Below are positions 43,144 to 52,393 of a stretch of 64,000 nucleotides of DNA, piece by piece. Below the pieces are notes generated by a model that saw nothing but the letters and a program-made list of their open reading frames with translations, was not told where the DNA came from and ran no database searches. The first letter of the stretch is position 1; every line of letters starts with the position of its first letter. The DNA is from Clostridia bacterium (GTDB lineage Bacteria; Bacillota; Clostridia; Christensenellales; Borkfalkiaceae): positions 107,936-171,935 of the forward strand of contig JAGAIP010000004.1 in assembly GCA_017626495.1 (NCBI GenBank), read 5' to 3'. The translations under genes were made by a program, and so were the position numbers.

Positions 43144-43998
43144 TTATTTTTTCTTGAAGAATGCGATTCCGGCGCAACCGGGACCGGCGTGAACGCCTAC
43201 GACGGGACCGAGGGGGAACTCTTCCTCGTCTCCGCTTAAACGGAGAACGTCCTTAAATTTCGTACGGAATTCATCGAGAATCTGAGGAGCTTCGGAACTT
43301 CCGAAATAGATGGGAAGAGTATCGTCGCGTTCTTCGGCAACTTTATCTACGATCCATCTCGTCGCTTTTCCCTGACTGATGACCTTGGCAACGACGTCAA
43401 CCTTATCGCGAATTTCTATGATGGGTTTTAATTTCAGCATCGTTCCCAACGTCATAGCGAGCGCAGAGAGCCTTCCGCCTGCACGAAGGCATCTTAAATC
43501 GCCGATTGACGCGTAGATTTGAACGCGGTCGATCAAATCGTCGATTTTTGCCGTCATTTCTTCAACGGTGGGTTCGGTCTGTGCGAATTTAGCGGCTTCC
43601 GCGACGATTGCGCCGAGACTGAACGTAACCTGACGGCTGTCGGGGATAATGACGTTCGTCATGCCGAGCTCTTTGACCGCGCGAAGCGCACTCGAATAAG
43701 TTCCGCTCATTTCTTTTGCAATCAACAGAACGATGACGGTAACGTCCGGTTTGTTTGCGTAAAGTTCAAACTCATCCTTAAATTCTTCTTCCGAAATCTG
43801 AGATGTGGTGGGAAGAGCTTTCCCCTCGGCAAGACATTCTCTGAGCCTGACGTAAAAATCTTCCGTGGTAATATCAACCCCCGCTTTATACGCCGTTCCC
43901 TCGAAAATAACTTGAAGAGGGAGTATCGAGACGTCGTATTTTTCCGCAAATTCTTTTGTAACATCGGAGGTGGAATCAGTGATAATTTTATACTTCAT
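43144..43998 (-). CDS. DegV-family fatty-acid-binding protein
   Basis: Binds one acyl chain and, as FakB, presents it to a fatty-acid kinase for phosphorylation. The 284-residue protein starts with IITDSTSDVTKEFAEKY (about 4-20) and has SQISEEEF (about 66), SGTYSSALRA (about 95) and the lipid-contact region GRLSALAMTLGTMLKLKPII (about 175). The C-terminal GPVVGVHAGPGCAGIAF matches the family. It has its own promoter. No fatty-acid kinase (FakA) gene lies nearby in the window. Confidence 0.92.
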   Translation of the reverse strand: MKYKIITDSTSDVTKEFAEKYDVSILPLQVIFEGTAYKAGVDITTEDFYVRLRECLAEGKALPTTSQISEEEFKDEFELYANKPDVTVIVLLIAKEMSGTYSSALRAVKELGMTNVIIPDSRQVTFSLGAIVAEAAKFAQTEPTVEEMTAKIDDLIDRVQIYASIGDLRCLRAGGRLSALAMTLGTMLKLKPIIEIRDKVDVVAKVISQGKATRWIVDKVAEERDDTLPIYFGSSEAPQILDEFRTKFKDVLRLSGDEEEFPLGPVVGVHAGPGCAGIAFFKKK

Positions 43999-44028
43999 AT
44001 GTTTTCACCCGAATATTTTCTTTTGCAC

Positions 44029-44057
44029 AGTATAGCATTTTTCTCATTCAAAGTCAA
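44029..44057 (-). promoter_or_regulatory. promoter of the degV-like gene
   Basis: On the minus strand TTGACT, 17 bases, TATACT. Confidence 0.8.
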
Positions 44058-44090
44058 TTTTTACCGCAAACAATTTCCGAATTGTGTATT

Positions 44091-44116
44091 AAAATCCCGT
44101 CGAAAGACGGGATTTT
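44091..44116 (-). terminator. ilvA-ridA terminator
   Basis: AAAATCCCGTC / GACGGGATTTT with a GAAA loop. Confidence 0.85.
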
Positions 44117-44119
44117 AAG

Positions 44120-44494
44120 CTATTCTTTAACGGCAATGACTTCGACTTCGACCAAAACGTTTTTGGGAAGCGTTTTGACGGCGACGCAGGATCTTGCAGG
44201 TTTTTCGGTGAAATACGTTCCGTATATGCCGTTGAACGCCGCAAAGTCGTTCATATCTGCAAGGAAACAGGTGGTCTTTACGACTTTATCGAGGGATGAA
44301 CCGCAATGTTCGAGAATTGCTTTGAGATTCTCGCATACCTGTTTGGTCTGTTCTTCGATCGTGGTTGCTTGGACGGCGTTGGTTTGGGGATTGATGGCGA
44401 TTTGTCCGGAAGTGAATACAAATCCGTTTGCGACGATTGCCTGGGAATAAGGACCGATTGCCGCAGGGGCATCGGGAGTAAAATATTTCTGCAT
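44120..44494 (-). CDS. ridA: RidA-family reactive-intermediate deaminase
   Basis: Hydrolyses the enamine/imine intermediates released by PLP enzymes to 2-oxoacids and ammonia. The 124-residue sequence has AIGPYSQAIVANGFVFTSGQ (about 12-31), CENLKAIL and the substrate-contact Arg in KPARSCVAVKTLPKN (about 98-112). It lies nine bases after ilvA, whose product makes 2-aminocrotonate, so the pair forms a functional unit. AGGAG precedes the ATG. Confidence 0.95.
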   Translation of the reverse strand: MQKYFTPDAPAAIGPYSQAIVANGFVFTSGQIAINPQTNAVQATTIEEQTKQVCENLKAILEHCGSSLDKVVKTTCFLADMNDFAAFNGIYGTYFTEKPARSCVAVKTLPKNVLVEVEVIAVKE

Positions 44495-44503
44495 AAGGAT
44501 CTC

Positions 44504-45700
44504 CTATTCTACGATTTTGAAACCTGCCGTTGCGAGAGCTTTTTTAATCTCCGCGATGTGAGCGGCATTTTTCGTTTCCATGGTGATGCGAAGGTTGCAG
44601 TCGTTGATTTTGCTGCCTGCGTTGGAACGTTCGTGAAGAACGGCTGTGACGTTTGCGCCGCAGTTTGCAATGATCTGAGAAACCTTGACGAGCTGACCGG
44701 GCTTATCGGTAAGTTCGATGGTGAGAGTTGCCGTTCTGCCGGACATTTGAAGTCCGCGATTGATGACGCGAGAGAGGATATTCACGTCGATATTACCGCC
44801 CGATACGACGCAACATACGTTTTTACCCTTTAAGTCAGGGATTTTGTTGAACATGACCGCCGCTACGGGAACGGCGCCCGCGCCTTCGGCAATCATCTTG
44901 TGCTTTTCGATGAGTTGAAGAATTGCCGCCGCAATTTCATCATCGGAGACTGCTACGATTCCGTCCACGTATTTGCTGCAAAGGGTATAGGTAATGTTTC
45001 CCGGTTGTTTGACCGCGATACCGTCCGCAATGGTCGAGACTTCTTCGAGGCGTTCGATCTTCTTATCCCGAATGGAATTGAGCATGCTTGGAGCGCCGCT
45101 TGCCTGTACGCCGTATACCTTAATGCGAGGATTCAACGCCTTGATGGCAAACGCGATACCGGAAATGAGACCGCCTCCGCCGATGGGGACGATGACCGCG
45201 TCGACGTTGGGAATCTGATTGATGATTTCGAGACCGATCGTACCTTGTCCCGCAATGACGTCCTCGTCGTCGAAGGGATGAATGAAAGTAAGTCCTTTCT
45301 CTTCTTTGAGTTTAAGCGCTCTGTTGTATGCGTCGTCGTATACGCCCGGAACGAGAACGACGTCCGCGCCGTACGATTTCGTCGCCTCGACTTTGGAGAT
45401 GGGCGCGCCGTCGGGGAGACAAATGGTCGCTTTGATTCCGCTGCGCTGCGCAGCGAGCGCGACGCCCTGCGCATGGTTGCCTGCGGAACAGGCAATGACG
45501 CCTCTCGCCTTATCTGCGGCGGCAAGTTGAGACATCTTGTAGTATGCGCCTCTGACCTTGAACGATCCCGTAATCTGTAAGTTTTCCGTTTTGAGATAAA
45601 CGTTGCATTCCGGATTTAAGGAGGGGGCTTTAATCACATCCGTTTCGCGGATGACGTCTTTTAACGTATATGCTGCATGATAGACTTTGTCGAGATTCAT
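44504..45700 (-). CDS. ilvA: threonine ammonia-lyase (biodegradative type with ACT domain)
   Basis: PLP enzyme converting threonine to 2-oxobutyrate and ammonia. The Schiff-base Lys is in TGSFKVRGAYYKM (about residues 46-58), the asparagine loop in ACSAGNHAQGVA (about 76-87) and the phosphate-binding glycines in PIGGGGLISG (about 178-187). An ACT domain (about 318-398, TLTIELTDKPGQLVKVSQ) suggests amino-acid control. The 398-residue length fits the single-ACT form. The start at 45700 follows AGAAGGAG; the longer frame begins inside the promoter. Confidence 0.94.
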   Translation of the reverse strand: MNLDKVYHAAYTLKDVIRETDVIKAPSLNPECNVYLKTENLQITGSFKVRGAYYKMSQLAAADKARGVIACSAGNHAQGVALAAQRSGIKATICLPDGAPISKVEATKSYGADVVLVPGVYDDAYNRALKLKEEKGLTFIHPFDDEDVIAGQGTIGLEIINQIPNVDAVIVPIGGGGLISGIAFAIKALNPRIKVYGVQASGAPSMLNSIRDKKIERLEEVSTIADGIAVKQPGNITYTLCSKYVDGIVAVSDDEIAAAILQLIEKHKMIAEGAGAVPVAAVMFNKIPDLKGKNVCCVVSGGNIDVNILSRVINRGLQMSGRTATLTIELTDKPGQLVKVSQIIANCGANVTAVLHERSNAGSKINDCNLRITMETKNAAHIAEIKKALATAGFKIVE

Positions 45701-45728
45701 AGCAAATGTACTCCTTCTATTTCCCTGT

Positions 45729-45757
45729 ATGATAGCACAAACACCCGATTTTGTCAA
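45729..45757 (-). promoter_or_regulatory. ilvA-ridA promoter
   Basis: On the minus strand TTGACA, 17 bases, TATCAT. Confidence 0.8.
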
Positions 45758-45830
45758 GAAATAGGACTTTATTTTCGCATGGAAAAGGATTGATTTATCT
45801 ATTTTTTCTATTTATCCTGAAAAATGCCCC

Positions 45831-45859
45831 TTGTCAAGAAGGGAGAAGTGTGGTATACT
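45831..45859 (+). promoter_or_regulatory. promoter of the nucleoside phosphorylase gene
   Basis: TTGTCA, 17 bases, TATACT; AAGGAG precedes the ATG at 45879. Confidence 0.75.
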
Positions 45860-45878
45860 GTCCATAAGGAGATCGGAT

Positions 45879-47174
45879 ATGCGCATTGTCGAAATCATTC
45901 AGAAAAAGAGGGACAAAAAAGAGCTTACTAAGGAAGAGATCGCCTTTTTCGTAAAAGGGTATACGGCAGGGGAAATTCCCGATTATCAGGCGTCTGCGCT
46001 CCTCATGGCTTGTTTTTTGAACGGACTTTCCGAAGAGGAAACGAGTTGTCTCACGATGGAAATGATGAACTCGGGCGACGTGCTTTCGCTTCCTTTTTCG
46101 CATACGGTGGATAAACATTCTACGGGCGGCGTGGGGGACGGAGTGTCTCTCGCGATCGCGCCTATCGTTGCGGCGGCAGGCGGCAAAGTCGCCATGATGA
46201 GCGGCAGAGGACTCGGGCATACGGGAGGAACGCTGGATAAACTCGATTCGATCGAGGGGTACGATTCCGCGCTGAGTGTGGAGCGTTTTTTTGAAACGAT
46301 CGGTCGGGTGGGATGCTCTATCATCGGTCAGACGGAACGGCTCGCTCCTGCGGATAAAAAATTATACGCCCTGCGCGACGCGACGGGTACCGTGGAGTGC
46401 AAAGAACTTATCACCGCAAGCATTCTGAGCAAAAAACTCGCCGAGGGGGTAGAATCGCTCGTTCTCGACGTCAAAACAGGCAGCGGAGCGTTCATGAAGA
46501 AGAAAGAAGACGCGATAGAGCTTGCGGAAATGATGGTTAAAATCTGCAAACGAATGGGAAGAAAGGTAGTCGCGTTCGTGACCGATATGGACAGACCGCT
46601 CGGCAATAAGGTGGGCAATCTTCTCGAAGTACAAGAGGCGATCGAGGCGTTGCAGGGAAGAGCGCCCGAGGATTACATGGAGCTTACCGTCCGTCTTTCG
46701 GAAGAGATGCTCGTATTGTGCGGCGTCGCGACGAGAGAACAGGCGAAAGCGCGCGTCATGGAAGTCATCGAAAACGGATCGGCGCTCAGAACGTTCAGGG
46801 AGATGGCGGCGATGCAGGGCGGAAACGCAGAGCTCATCGACCACCCCGAATGCTTTTCGAAAGCGAAATACAACAGGGTGGTCTATGCTCGGGAGAGCGG
46901 ATATATTTCAAGAATCAACGCGGAAGGCTACGGCGTCGCGGCGCTTTTGCTCGGTGCGGGAAGAAACAAAAAAGAAGATAAAATCATTCCCGAGGCAGGC
47001 ATCGAAATTCTGAAAAAAACGGGCGATTGCGTGGAAAAAGGACAACCGATTGCGATTTTGTATGCAAATAACGTAACATTATTTGAAGAAAGCGAAAGAA
47101 GACTGCATTCTTCGGTCGAATATTCTTCCAAACGGGTAGAAAAATCGCCTCTGTTTCTTGCAAAAATAGACTGA
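45879..47174 (+). CDS. pdp: pyrimidine-nucleoside (thymidine) phosphorylase
   Basis: Reversible phosphorolysis of thymidine/uridine to base and (deoxy)ribose-1-phosphate. The 431-residue protein has the phosphate-binding KHSTGGVGDGVSLAIAPIVA (about 80-99), the family signature SGRGLGHTGGTLDKLDSI (about 108-125), the K-x-G-S-G block DVKTGSGAFMKK (about 186) and a C-terminal domain ending in HSSVEYSSKRVEKSP. The start at 45879 begins the domain (MRIVEIIQKKRDKKELT) behind AAGGAG. It stands alone between two promoters. Confidence 0.95.
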   Translation: MRIVEIIQKKRDKKELTKEEIAFFVKGYTAGEIPDYQASALLMACFLNGLSEEETSCLTMEMMNSGDVLSLPFSHTVDKHSTGGVGDGVSLAIAPIVAAAGGKVAMMSGRGLGHTGGTLDKLDSIEGYDSALSVERFFETIGRVGCSIIGQTERLAPADKKLYALRDATGTVECKELITASILSKKLAEGVESLVLDVKTGSGAFMKKKEDAIELAEMMVKICKRMGRKVVAFVTDMDRPLGNKVGNLLEVQEAIEALQGRAPEDYMELTVRLSEEMLVLCGVATREQAKARVMEVIENGSALRTFREMAAMQGGNAELIDHPECFSKAKYNRVVYARESGYISRINAEGYGVAALLLGAGRNKKEDKIIPEAGIEILKKTGDCVEKGQPIAILYANNVTLFEESERRLHSSVEYSSKRVEKSPLFLAKID

Positions 47175-47198
47175 ATCGTGTTTTTTCACGTCGAATAC

Positions 47199-47227
47199 TT
47201 GCAAAAAAAAACCACCTATGGTATAAT
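47199..47227 (+). promoter_or_regulatory. promoter of the polysaccharide operon
   Basis: TTGCAA, 17 bases, TATAAT, 27 bases before the first gene. Confidence 0.8.
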
Positions 47228-47254
47228 GTCGAATGGAAAGGTATAGATATTGCG

Positions 47255-48226
47255 ATGGAAGAAAAGAGAACGATCAAGATCAATTTCAAAGACTATTTTA
47301 AGGGTTTCGATCCGAAAAACAGTTGGGTGACGAAGCTTTTGGAAAAGCATTATCGCGTGGAGATTTCGGACAAGCCCGATTATTTGTTCTTTACCGTCTT
47401 TTCGGACGAAAATATTGCAGACACCGATTGCGTCAAAATTTTTATCAGCGGAGAAAACTACGTTCCCGATTTCAATCTTTGCGACTATGCTTTGAGCAGC
47501 GAACGCATCGAATACGGCGACAGACATTTTTATTATCCGTATCTCTTGACTGCAAAAGAGGCAATGGCAAAGGCGAGGGTGAAACACCTCGATACCGAAG
47601 GAAAAGAAAAGAGAAAATTTTGCTCGTTCGTTGTTTCCAACGACAGGGCGGATAAGATGAGAACGCAACTCTACGAGGCGATTTCCGCCTATAAGCCCAT
47701 TGATTCGGGCGGACGCTATCTCAATAACGTCGGAGGTCCCGTTGCGGATAAAGAGGCGTTCGAGTCGGAGCATAAGTTTTCGCTCTGTTCGGAAAACAGC
47801 GCGCATCCCGGCTATATCACGGAGAAGATCGTGCAGGCGTTTGCGGCGGGAACGATTCCTATTTATTGGGGTGCGCCCGACGTCGGTGAGATCTTTAACA
47901 AAAAGGCTATGGTCTTTGCCGGAGATTATAATTCGCCGGAAGAGGTCGCAAGGCGCGTTGCAGAAATCGACGCCGACGACGAACTCTATCTTTCCATGTT
48001 GAGAGAGCCTGCGCTCGTCAACGAAAACTATTACGAAGAGCGTTGGAACGAGCTCGAACGGTTTCTCGTTTCAATCATCGAACAACCGAAAGAGAAAGCG
48101 TATCGCTTTAACCGTGCTTTTTGGGGCAAGCTTTATACGGAGAAGCTTCTTTCCTGGAAAGACGCATACGAACATCCCGGGAAGAGATTTTTCAAGGTGA
48201 TGGCTAAAAAATTCAAGCGGAAGTAA
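47255..48226 (+). CDS. GT10-family glycosyltransferase (alpha-1,3-fucosyltransferase type)
   Basis: A 323-residue retaining-fold GT-B transferase that normally uses GDP-fucose. The GT10 signature is FSLCSENSAHPGYITEKIVQ followed by AFAAGTIPIYWGAPDVG (about 175-212), including the nucleotide-binding Glu/Lys. ISGENYVPDF (about 68) and SFVVSNDRADKMRTQLYEA (about 128) belong to the N-terminal half, and the basic C-terminus (KRFFKVMAKKFKRK) may bind membrane. It is first in the polysaccharide operon and three bases from the next gene. Genes for GDP-fucose synthesis are not in the window, so the donor sugar is inferred only from family. Confidence 0.85.
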   Translation: MEEKRTIKINFKDYFKGFDPKNSWVTKLLEKHYRVEISDKPDYLFFTVFSDENIADTDCVKIFISGENYVPDFNLCDYALSSERIEYGDRHFYYPYLLTAKEAMAKARVKHLDTEGKEKRKFCSFVVSNDRADKMRTQLYEAISAYKPIDSGGRYLNNVGGPVADKEAFESEHKFSLCSENSAHPGYITEKIVQAFAAGTIPIYWGAPDVGEIFNKKAMVFAGDYNSPEEVARRVAEIDADDELYLSMLREPALVNENYYEERWNELERFLVSIIEQPKEKAYRFNRAFWGKLYTEKLLSWKDAYEHPGKRFFKVMAKKFKRK

Positions 48227-48229
48227 CAT

Positions 48230-50548
48230 ATGAAGTGTTTTGTATTGGCGGGCGGATCGGGAGACCGTTTGTGGCCTTTGTCGAGAAAAAATTATCCCAA
48301 GCAGTTCATGCAGTTCAGGGATAACAGATCCATGTTTCAGGAAACGATCGCAAGGAATTTGCCTCTTTGCGATGAATTTTTCATCATCACGAATGAAAAA
48401 TACCGCTATATCGCGGAGGGACAGTTGCAGGCGTTTCAGGGGATCAAGTATCGCCTTATCTTTGAGGAAGTCTCGCTCAAAACTGCCCCTGCGGTGCTCT
48501 TTTCGGCGATGCTCTGCAATCCCGACGACGAACTTTTGATCGTCGCGACCGATCACATCATCGAGGGCGGCAATTATAACGATTGCATTCTGCAAGCGAA
48601 AGAAGTGCTCGCACAGGATAAAATCGCCATTTTGGGGATCCCCGTGAAAGAGGCGTTTGAGGGATACGGATACCTTCGAGCCAACGCGCAGGGCGAAGTT
48701 GTGGATTTTAAGGAAAACGCAACCTTGAAAATGGCGCAACGCTTCTATCGTATGGGCGGTTACTTCTGGGACGCAGGCATTATTCTTGCAAAGACAGGCG
48801 TTCTGATTCAAGAGTTTGCCACGCTCATGAGGGAACTTTACTGTAAGACGATGGATATGATCCGCGAGGTGGACGTAGACAGCAAAGCGATCGTACTGCG
48901 TTACGGTATGCAGATCAAGCTCAATCCCATCAGTTTCGGCGACGCGATTATTTCAAAATCAAAAATCGTAAAGTTGATTCCGGCAGATTTTTATTGGAAT
49001 AAGATCATCGATATTAAATCATTCTACGCTTACGTCGGAAAAAAATTCGATAACAGATTCATCAGCCGTAATTCCAAGAACATATCCATCATCAATCGTG
49101 CAAACGATAAGCTCGTTGTCGTCAACGGGGTGAAAGATCTTTACGTCGTCAATACGGACGACGCGCTGTACATTACAAACGAAAAGGATTCATCTGAAAT
49201 CAAGAGCATCGTCAAGGAAAATTACGAGGGAAACGAGTATTTTTTCGACGACAATAAACTGCTCTACCAGGATTGGGGCATCAAGGAATACCTGACCAAA
49301 TCTGAGGGGTATTCCATCAAAAAAATGACCATTTATCCCGGTAAAACCATTCCTGCGCATTTCCATCAGGACAGGAGCGATCATCTCACCATCGTGAAGG
49401 GAGTCGCGACCATTCAAATCAAGGGCAAGGGAGAAAAGGAGTATCCGGGAGATTCGGGAGTCTTGATTCCTTGCGGTACGATTCATCAAATTGCAAATAA
49501 GACGTGTGAAGACGTCATCATCATAGAAAGCAGCGTCGTCAAGAAAAAGAAAGAATGCGAAGAGGGCGTATGCTATAAAAACGAGGGAGAGAAGCTCATT
49601 CACCTCACTCCCATCTTTAAGGACTATCTTTGGGGCGGAACGCAAATCAGGGACAGATTCGGCAAACAATGCGATACGGAACCCATTGCGGAGAGCTGGG
49701 AACTGTCCTGTCATAAAGCAGGGCAGAGCATCATAACCAACGGAAAGTATGCCGGACTTTCGTTCGGCGCATATCTGAAAGAGATCGGAAAGGAGAAACT
49801 CGGTTGGAAGTGTCAGCCGTTCGACGCATTCCCGTTGATGATTAAATTTATCGACGCGAAGGAGGCGCTCTCCATTCAGGTTCATCCGGACGACGATTAT
49901 GCGCTTTCCGTCGAACGCGAATACGGGAAAAACGAACTTTGGTACATCGTGGATTGCGAACCCGATTCATATCTGTACATCGGATTCAAGAAGAACGTCT
50001 CCGAAGAGGAAGTGCGCCGCCGTATCGAAGAAAAGACGCTCACCGAGATCTTGAACCAAGTTCCCGTCAAAAAAGGGGAGACGTATTTCCTCAATGCAGG
50101 CACGGTTCATGCAATCGGAACGGGTATTTTCATCTGCGAGGTACAGCAAAGCTCGAATGCGACCTACCGCCTGTACGATTACGGCAGAAAAGATAAGGAC
50201 GGAAAGGAGCGGCAGCTCCATATAGACAAGGCGCTCGACGTTCTAAACAGAAATAAAACGAAACCGACTTGCGTCAACAATCCCGTCAAAAAGGAAAACG
50301 GAAATTGCATGCAGACCATCGGCGACTGTAAGTACTTTGAAGTCAAGAAGTACACGGTCAAGGAAAAAATCAATCTGATCGTCGGCGCGGAATCTTTCCT
50401 TTCTCTCATTTTCTTTGAGGGAGAGGGAACGGTGCAGGCTGAACAGGAGATTTTGCCGTTCAAAGCCGGAGATTCTTTCTTCGTTCCGGCTGGCGTAAAG
50501 AGCGTTCAGGTAATCGGTAGCTGTGAATTTATTACCACCAGAATTTAA
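48230..50548 (+). CDS. fused mannose-1-phosphate guanylyltransferase / cupin / mannose-6-phosphate isomerase
   Basis: A 772-residue fusion. Residues 1-325 are a ManC-type nucleotidyltransferase (FVLAGGSGDRLWPLSRKNYP with the pyrophosphorylase loop, then FEEVSLKTAPAVLFSA, VATDHII). Residues about 345-440 are a cupin like the type II PMI tail of ManC (MTIYPGKTIPAHFHQDRSDH, GTIHQIANKT). Residues about 460-772 are a complete type I phosphomannose isomerase (TPIFKDYLWGGTQIRDRFG, IQVHPDD, zinc ligands in HPDD and GTVHAIGTGIFICEVQQSSN). One chain could thus turn fructose-6-P into mannose-6-P and mannose-1-P into GDP-mannose; the mutase step is encoded at 54650. A second ManC is in the same operon. 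Confidence 0.88.
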   Translation: MKCFVLAGGSGDRLWPLSRKNYPKQFMQFRDNRSMFQETIARNLPLCDEFFIITNEKYRYIAEGQLQAFQGIKYRLIFEEVSLKTAPAVLFSAMLCNPDDELLIVATDHIIEGGNYNDCILQAKEVLAQDKIAILGIPVKEAFEGYGYLRANAQGEVVDFKENATLKMAQRFYRMGGYFWDAGIILAKTGVLIQEFATLMRELYCKTMDMIREVDVDSKAIVLRYGMQIKLNPISFGDAIISKSKIVKLIPADFYWNKIIDIKSFYAYVGKKFDNRFISRNSKNISIINRANDKLVVVNGVKDLYVVNTDDALYITNEKDSSEIKSIVKENYEGNEYFFDDNKLLYQDWGIKEYLTKSEGYSIKKMTIYPGKTIPAHFHQDRSDHLTIVKGVATIQIKGKGEKEYPGDSGVLIPCGTIHQIANKTCEDVIIIESSVVKKKKECEEGVCYKNEGEKLIHLTPIFKDYLWGGTQIRDRFGKQCDTEPIAESWELSCHKAGQSIITNGKYAGLSFGAYLKEIGKEKLGWKCQPFDAFPLMIKFIDAKEALSIQVHPDDDYALSVEREYGKNELWYIVDCEPDSYLYIGFKKNVSEEEVRRRIEEKTLTEILNQVPVKKGETYFLNAGTVHAIGTGIFICEVQQSSNATYRLYDYGRKDKDGKERQLHIDKALDVLNRNKTKPTCVNNPVKKENGNCMQTIGDCKYFEVKKYTVKEKINLIVGAESFLSLIFFEGEGTVQAEQEILPFKAGDSFFVPAGVKSVQVIGSCEFITTRI

Positions 50549-50558
50549 GGAGCAAACC

Positions 50559-51617
50559 ATGACGTTGTCATTTTATCAGGGGAAAAAAGTATTTATCACG
50601 GGTCATACCGGATTTAAGGGGGCGTGGATGTGTAAAATCCTTACGCATGCAGGCGCCGAGGTAACGGGATACGCATTGCAAGCGCCTACCGATCCTTCGC
50701 TTTTCGATCTGTGCAAAGTCGGCGCGGATATGCATTCGATTGAGGGCGACGTACGCGATCTCGATTCGATGTACAAGGCGTTCGTCGAGGCAAAACCTGA
50801 AATCGTTTTACATCTTGCGGCGCAGCCCATCGTCAGAGAAAGTTATCGCGATCCCGTCTATACCTATGCGACCAACGTCATGGGAACGGTCAACTTAATG
50901 GATTGCGTGCGCAGATGCGACAGCGTTCGTTCGGTGGTCAACGTAACGACGGATAAAGTCTATCTCAACCGCGAATGGGATTGGGGGTATCGCGAAAACG
51001 AAGAACTCAACGGATTCGATCCCTATTCCAACTCGAAATCCTGTTCCGAACTCGTAACGAGATCGTTCCGTGATTCTTTCTTCACCGAGAAAGACGGCAC
51101 GCTCAAATTCGGTATTTCAACCGCCAGAGCAGGCAACGTCATCGGCGGAGGCGACTTTGCTCCCGACCGTATCATTCCGGACTGCGTTCGCGCGGCTATC
51201 CGGCAAGAAGAAATCGTCGTGCGCAATCCTTTTTCCGTCCGTCCCTATCAGCACGTGTTAGAGCCTTTGTTCGTCTATCTCATGATTGCCGAGAGACAGT
51301 ATCGCGACGTTTCCTATTCGGGTTCCTATAACGTCGGGCCCGACGAATCCGACTGTCGTAAAACGGGAGAGCTCGTGGATCTCTTCGTCAAAACGTGGGG
51401 AGAGGGGCTTACTTGGATCAATCGCTATGACGGAGGTCCGCACGAGGCGCAGTTTTTGAAACTCGATTGCTCGAAGCTCAAAGGCACGTTCGGTTGGAAG
51501 CCGAAGTGGAATATCGATACCGCAATCGAAAAAGTCGTCGAGTGGAGCAAATGTTACCGTGACGGCGGAGACATTCGCGCTTGCATGGAACGCCAAATTG
51601 CAGATTTCATAAAATGA
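50559..51617 (+). CDS. rfbG: CDP-glucose 4,6-dehydratase
   Basis: Extended SDR enzyme making CDP-4-keto-6-deoxyglucose, the entry to 3,6-dideoxyhexoses and related sugars. The 352-residue protein has the NAD motif TGHTGFKGAWM (about 13-23), HLAAQPIVRESY (about 83), VTTDKVYLNREWDWGYREN (about 132), and the catalytic Tyr-x-x-x-Lys in DPYSNSKSCSE (about 157). The WGYREN-type block separates RfbG from GDP-mannose dehydratases. The start is the ATG behind AAGGAG at 50559. The cytidylyltransferase that makes CDP-glucose (RfbF) is not in view. Confidence 0.9.
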   Translation: MTLSFYQGKKVFITGHTGFKGAWMCKILTHAGAEVTGYALQAPTDPSLFDLCKVGADMHSIEGDVRDLDSMYKAFVEAKPEIVLHLAAQPIVRESYRDPVYTYATNVMGTVNLMDCVRRCDSVRSVVNVTTDKVYLNREWDWGYRENEELNGFDPYSNSKSCSELVTRSFRDSFFTEKDGTLKFGISTARAGNVIGGGDFAPDRIIPDCVRAAIRQEEIVVRNPFSVRPYQHVLEPLFVYLMIAERQYRDVSYSGSYNVGPDESDCRKTGELVDLFVKTWGEGLTWINRYDGGPHEAQFLKLDCSKLKGTFGWKPKWNIDTAIEKVVEWSKCYRDGGDIRACMERQIADFIK

Positions 51618-52393
51618 AACTAAAACAGCTGTATTGGAATTATAAAAAATTCAGGACCAAGCAGAGGATCAAGAAGGGAGAAAAGAGCATAGGGGAGACT
51701 ATGCCTCTTCGGTATTATCTCGAACGCAAACGGGGCAGTCGCGATTTGATCGTCGTGTACAGCGCGTTTCCCGAACCCGATAAACCTGCCGCCTACAATT
51801 ACGTCACTACCCTTTCCAAAATCAAGGCGAACAAGCTTTTTCTGTTGGACGAGTACGGTAGCGGCGGAAAGGGCTGTTATTACCTCGGGAAAGACGGGGG
51901 CAGAGAGGTGGAGAAGAACGTGTTCGTTCTCCTGGAAAAGGTCAAAAAAGAGCTTTCGGTGACGAGAACGATTCACGTCGGTTCGAGCAAAGGCGGATGG
52001 TCGGCGCTCTATTTCGGACTTAGCTACGAAAAAGATCAAATCGTTTTGGGTGGAGCGCAGTTCCGTCTCGGCGACTATACGATGGAGCGTATGCCTGCGC
52101 TGTTTGCCTATCTGACGGGAACGAAAGACGACGAAATCGAAAAGGAAAAACTCAACCGCATTTTACCTGACAGAATCGACGGAGCAACGCCCAGAAACGT
52201 ATATTTGCACTATTCCGATTCCGAGCATACCTATGAGGACAGCATGCTGCCCATGAAAACTCATCTTCTCGAACGGGGATTTCCTCTTTGGGAGGACGTG
52301 GCGCACTATACGGAGCACGGAAAGGTAGGACTTTACTTTGCTGAGCTCCTTCCCTCGCTGTTGCGTAAAATTCTTTCGGAAGGTATCGAATGA
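51614..52393 (+). CDS. alpha/beta-hydrolase-like protein of a polysaccharide cluster
   Basis: A 259-residue protein with an alpha/beta-hydrolase core. The nucleophile elbow is VGSSKGGWSALYFGL (G-x-S-x-G-G, about 136-150), a candidate acid lies in YSDSEHTYED (about 207) and His in YTEHGKVGLYF (about 232). The N-terminus is strongly basic (KLKQLYWNYKKFRTKQRIKK). Similar proteins occur in capsule and in accessory-Sec (Asp2-like) gene clusters, where they act as esterases or acyltransferases on glycans; this role is inferred. It overlaps both neighbours by four bases (ATGA). Confidence 0.7.
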   Translation: MKLKQLYWNYKKFRTKQRIKKGEKSIGETMPLRYYLERKRGSRDLIVVYSAFPEPDKPAAYNYVTTLSKIKANKLFLLDEYGSGGKGCYYLGKDGGREVEKNVFVLLEKVKKELSVTRTIHVGSSKGGWSALYFGLSYEKDQIVLGGAQFRLGDYTMERMPALFAYLTGTKDDEIEKEKLNRILPDRIDGATPRNVYLHYSDSEHTYEDSMLPMKTHLLERGFPLWEDVAHYTEHGKVGLYFAELLPSLLRKILSEGIE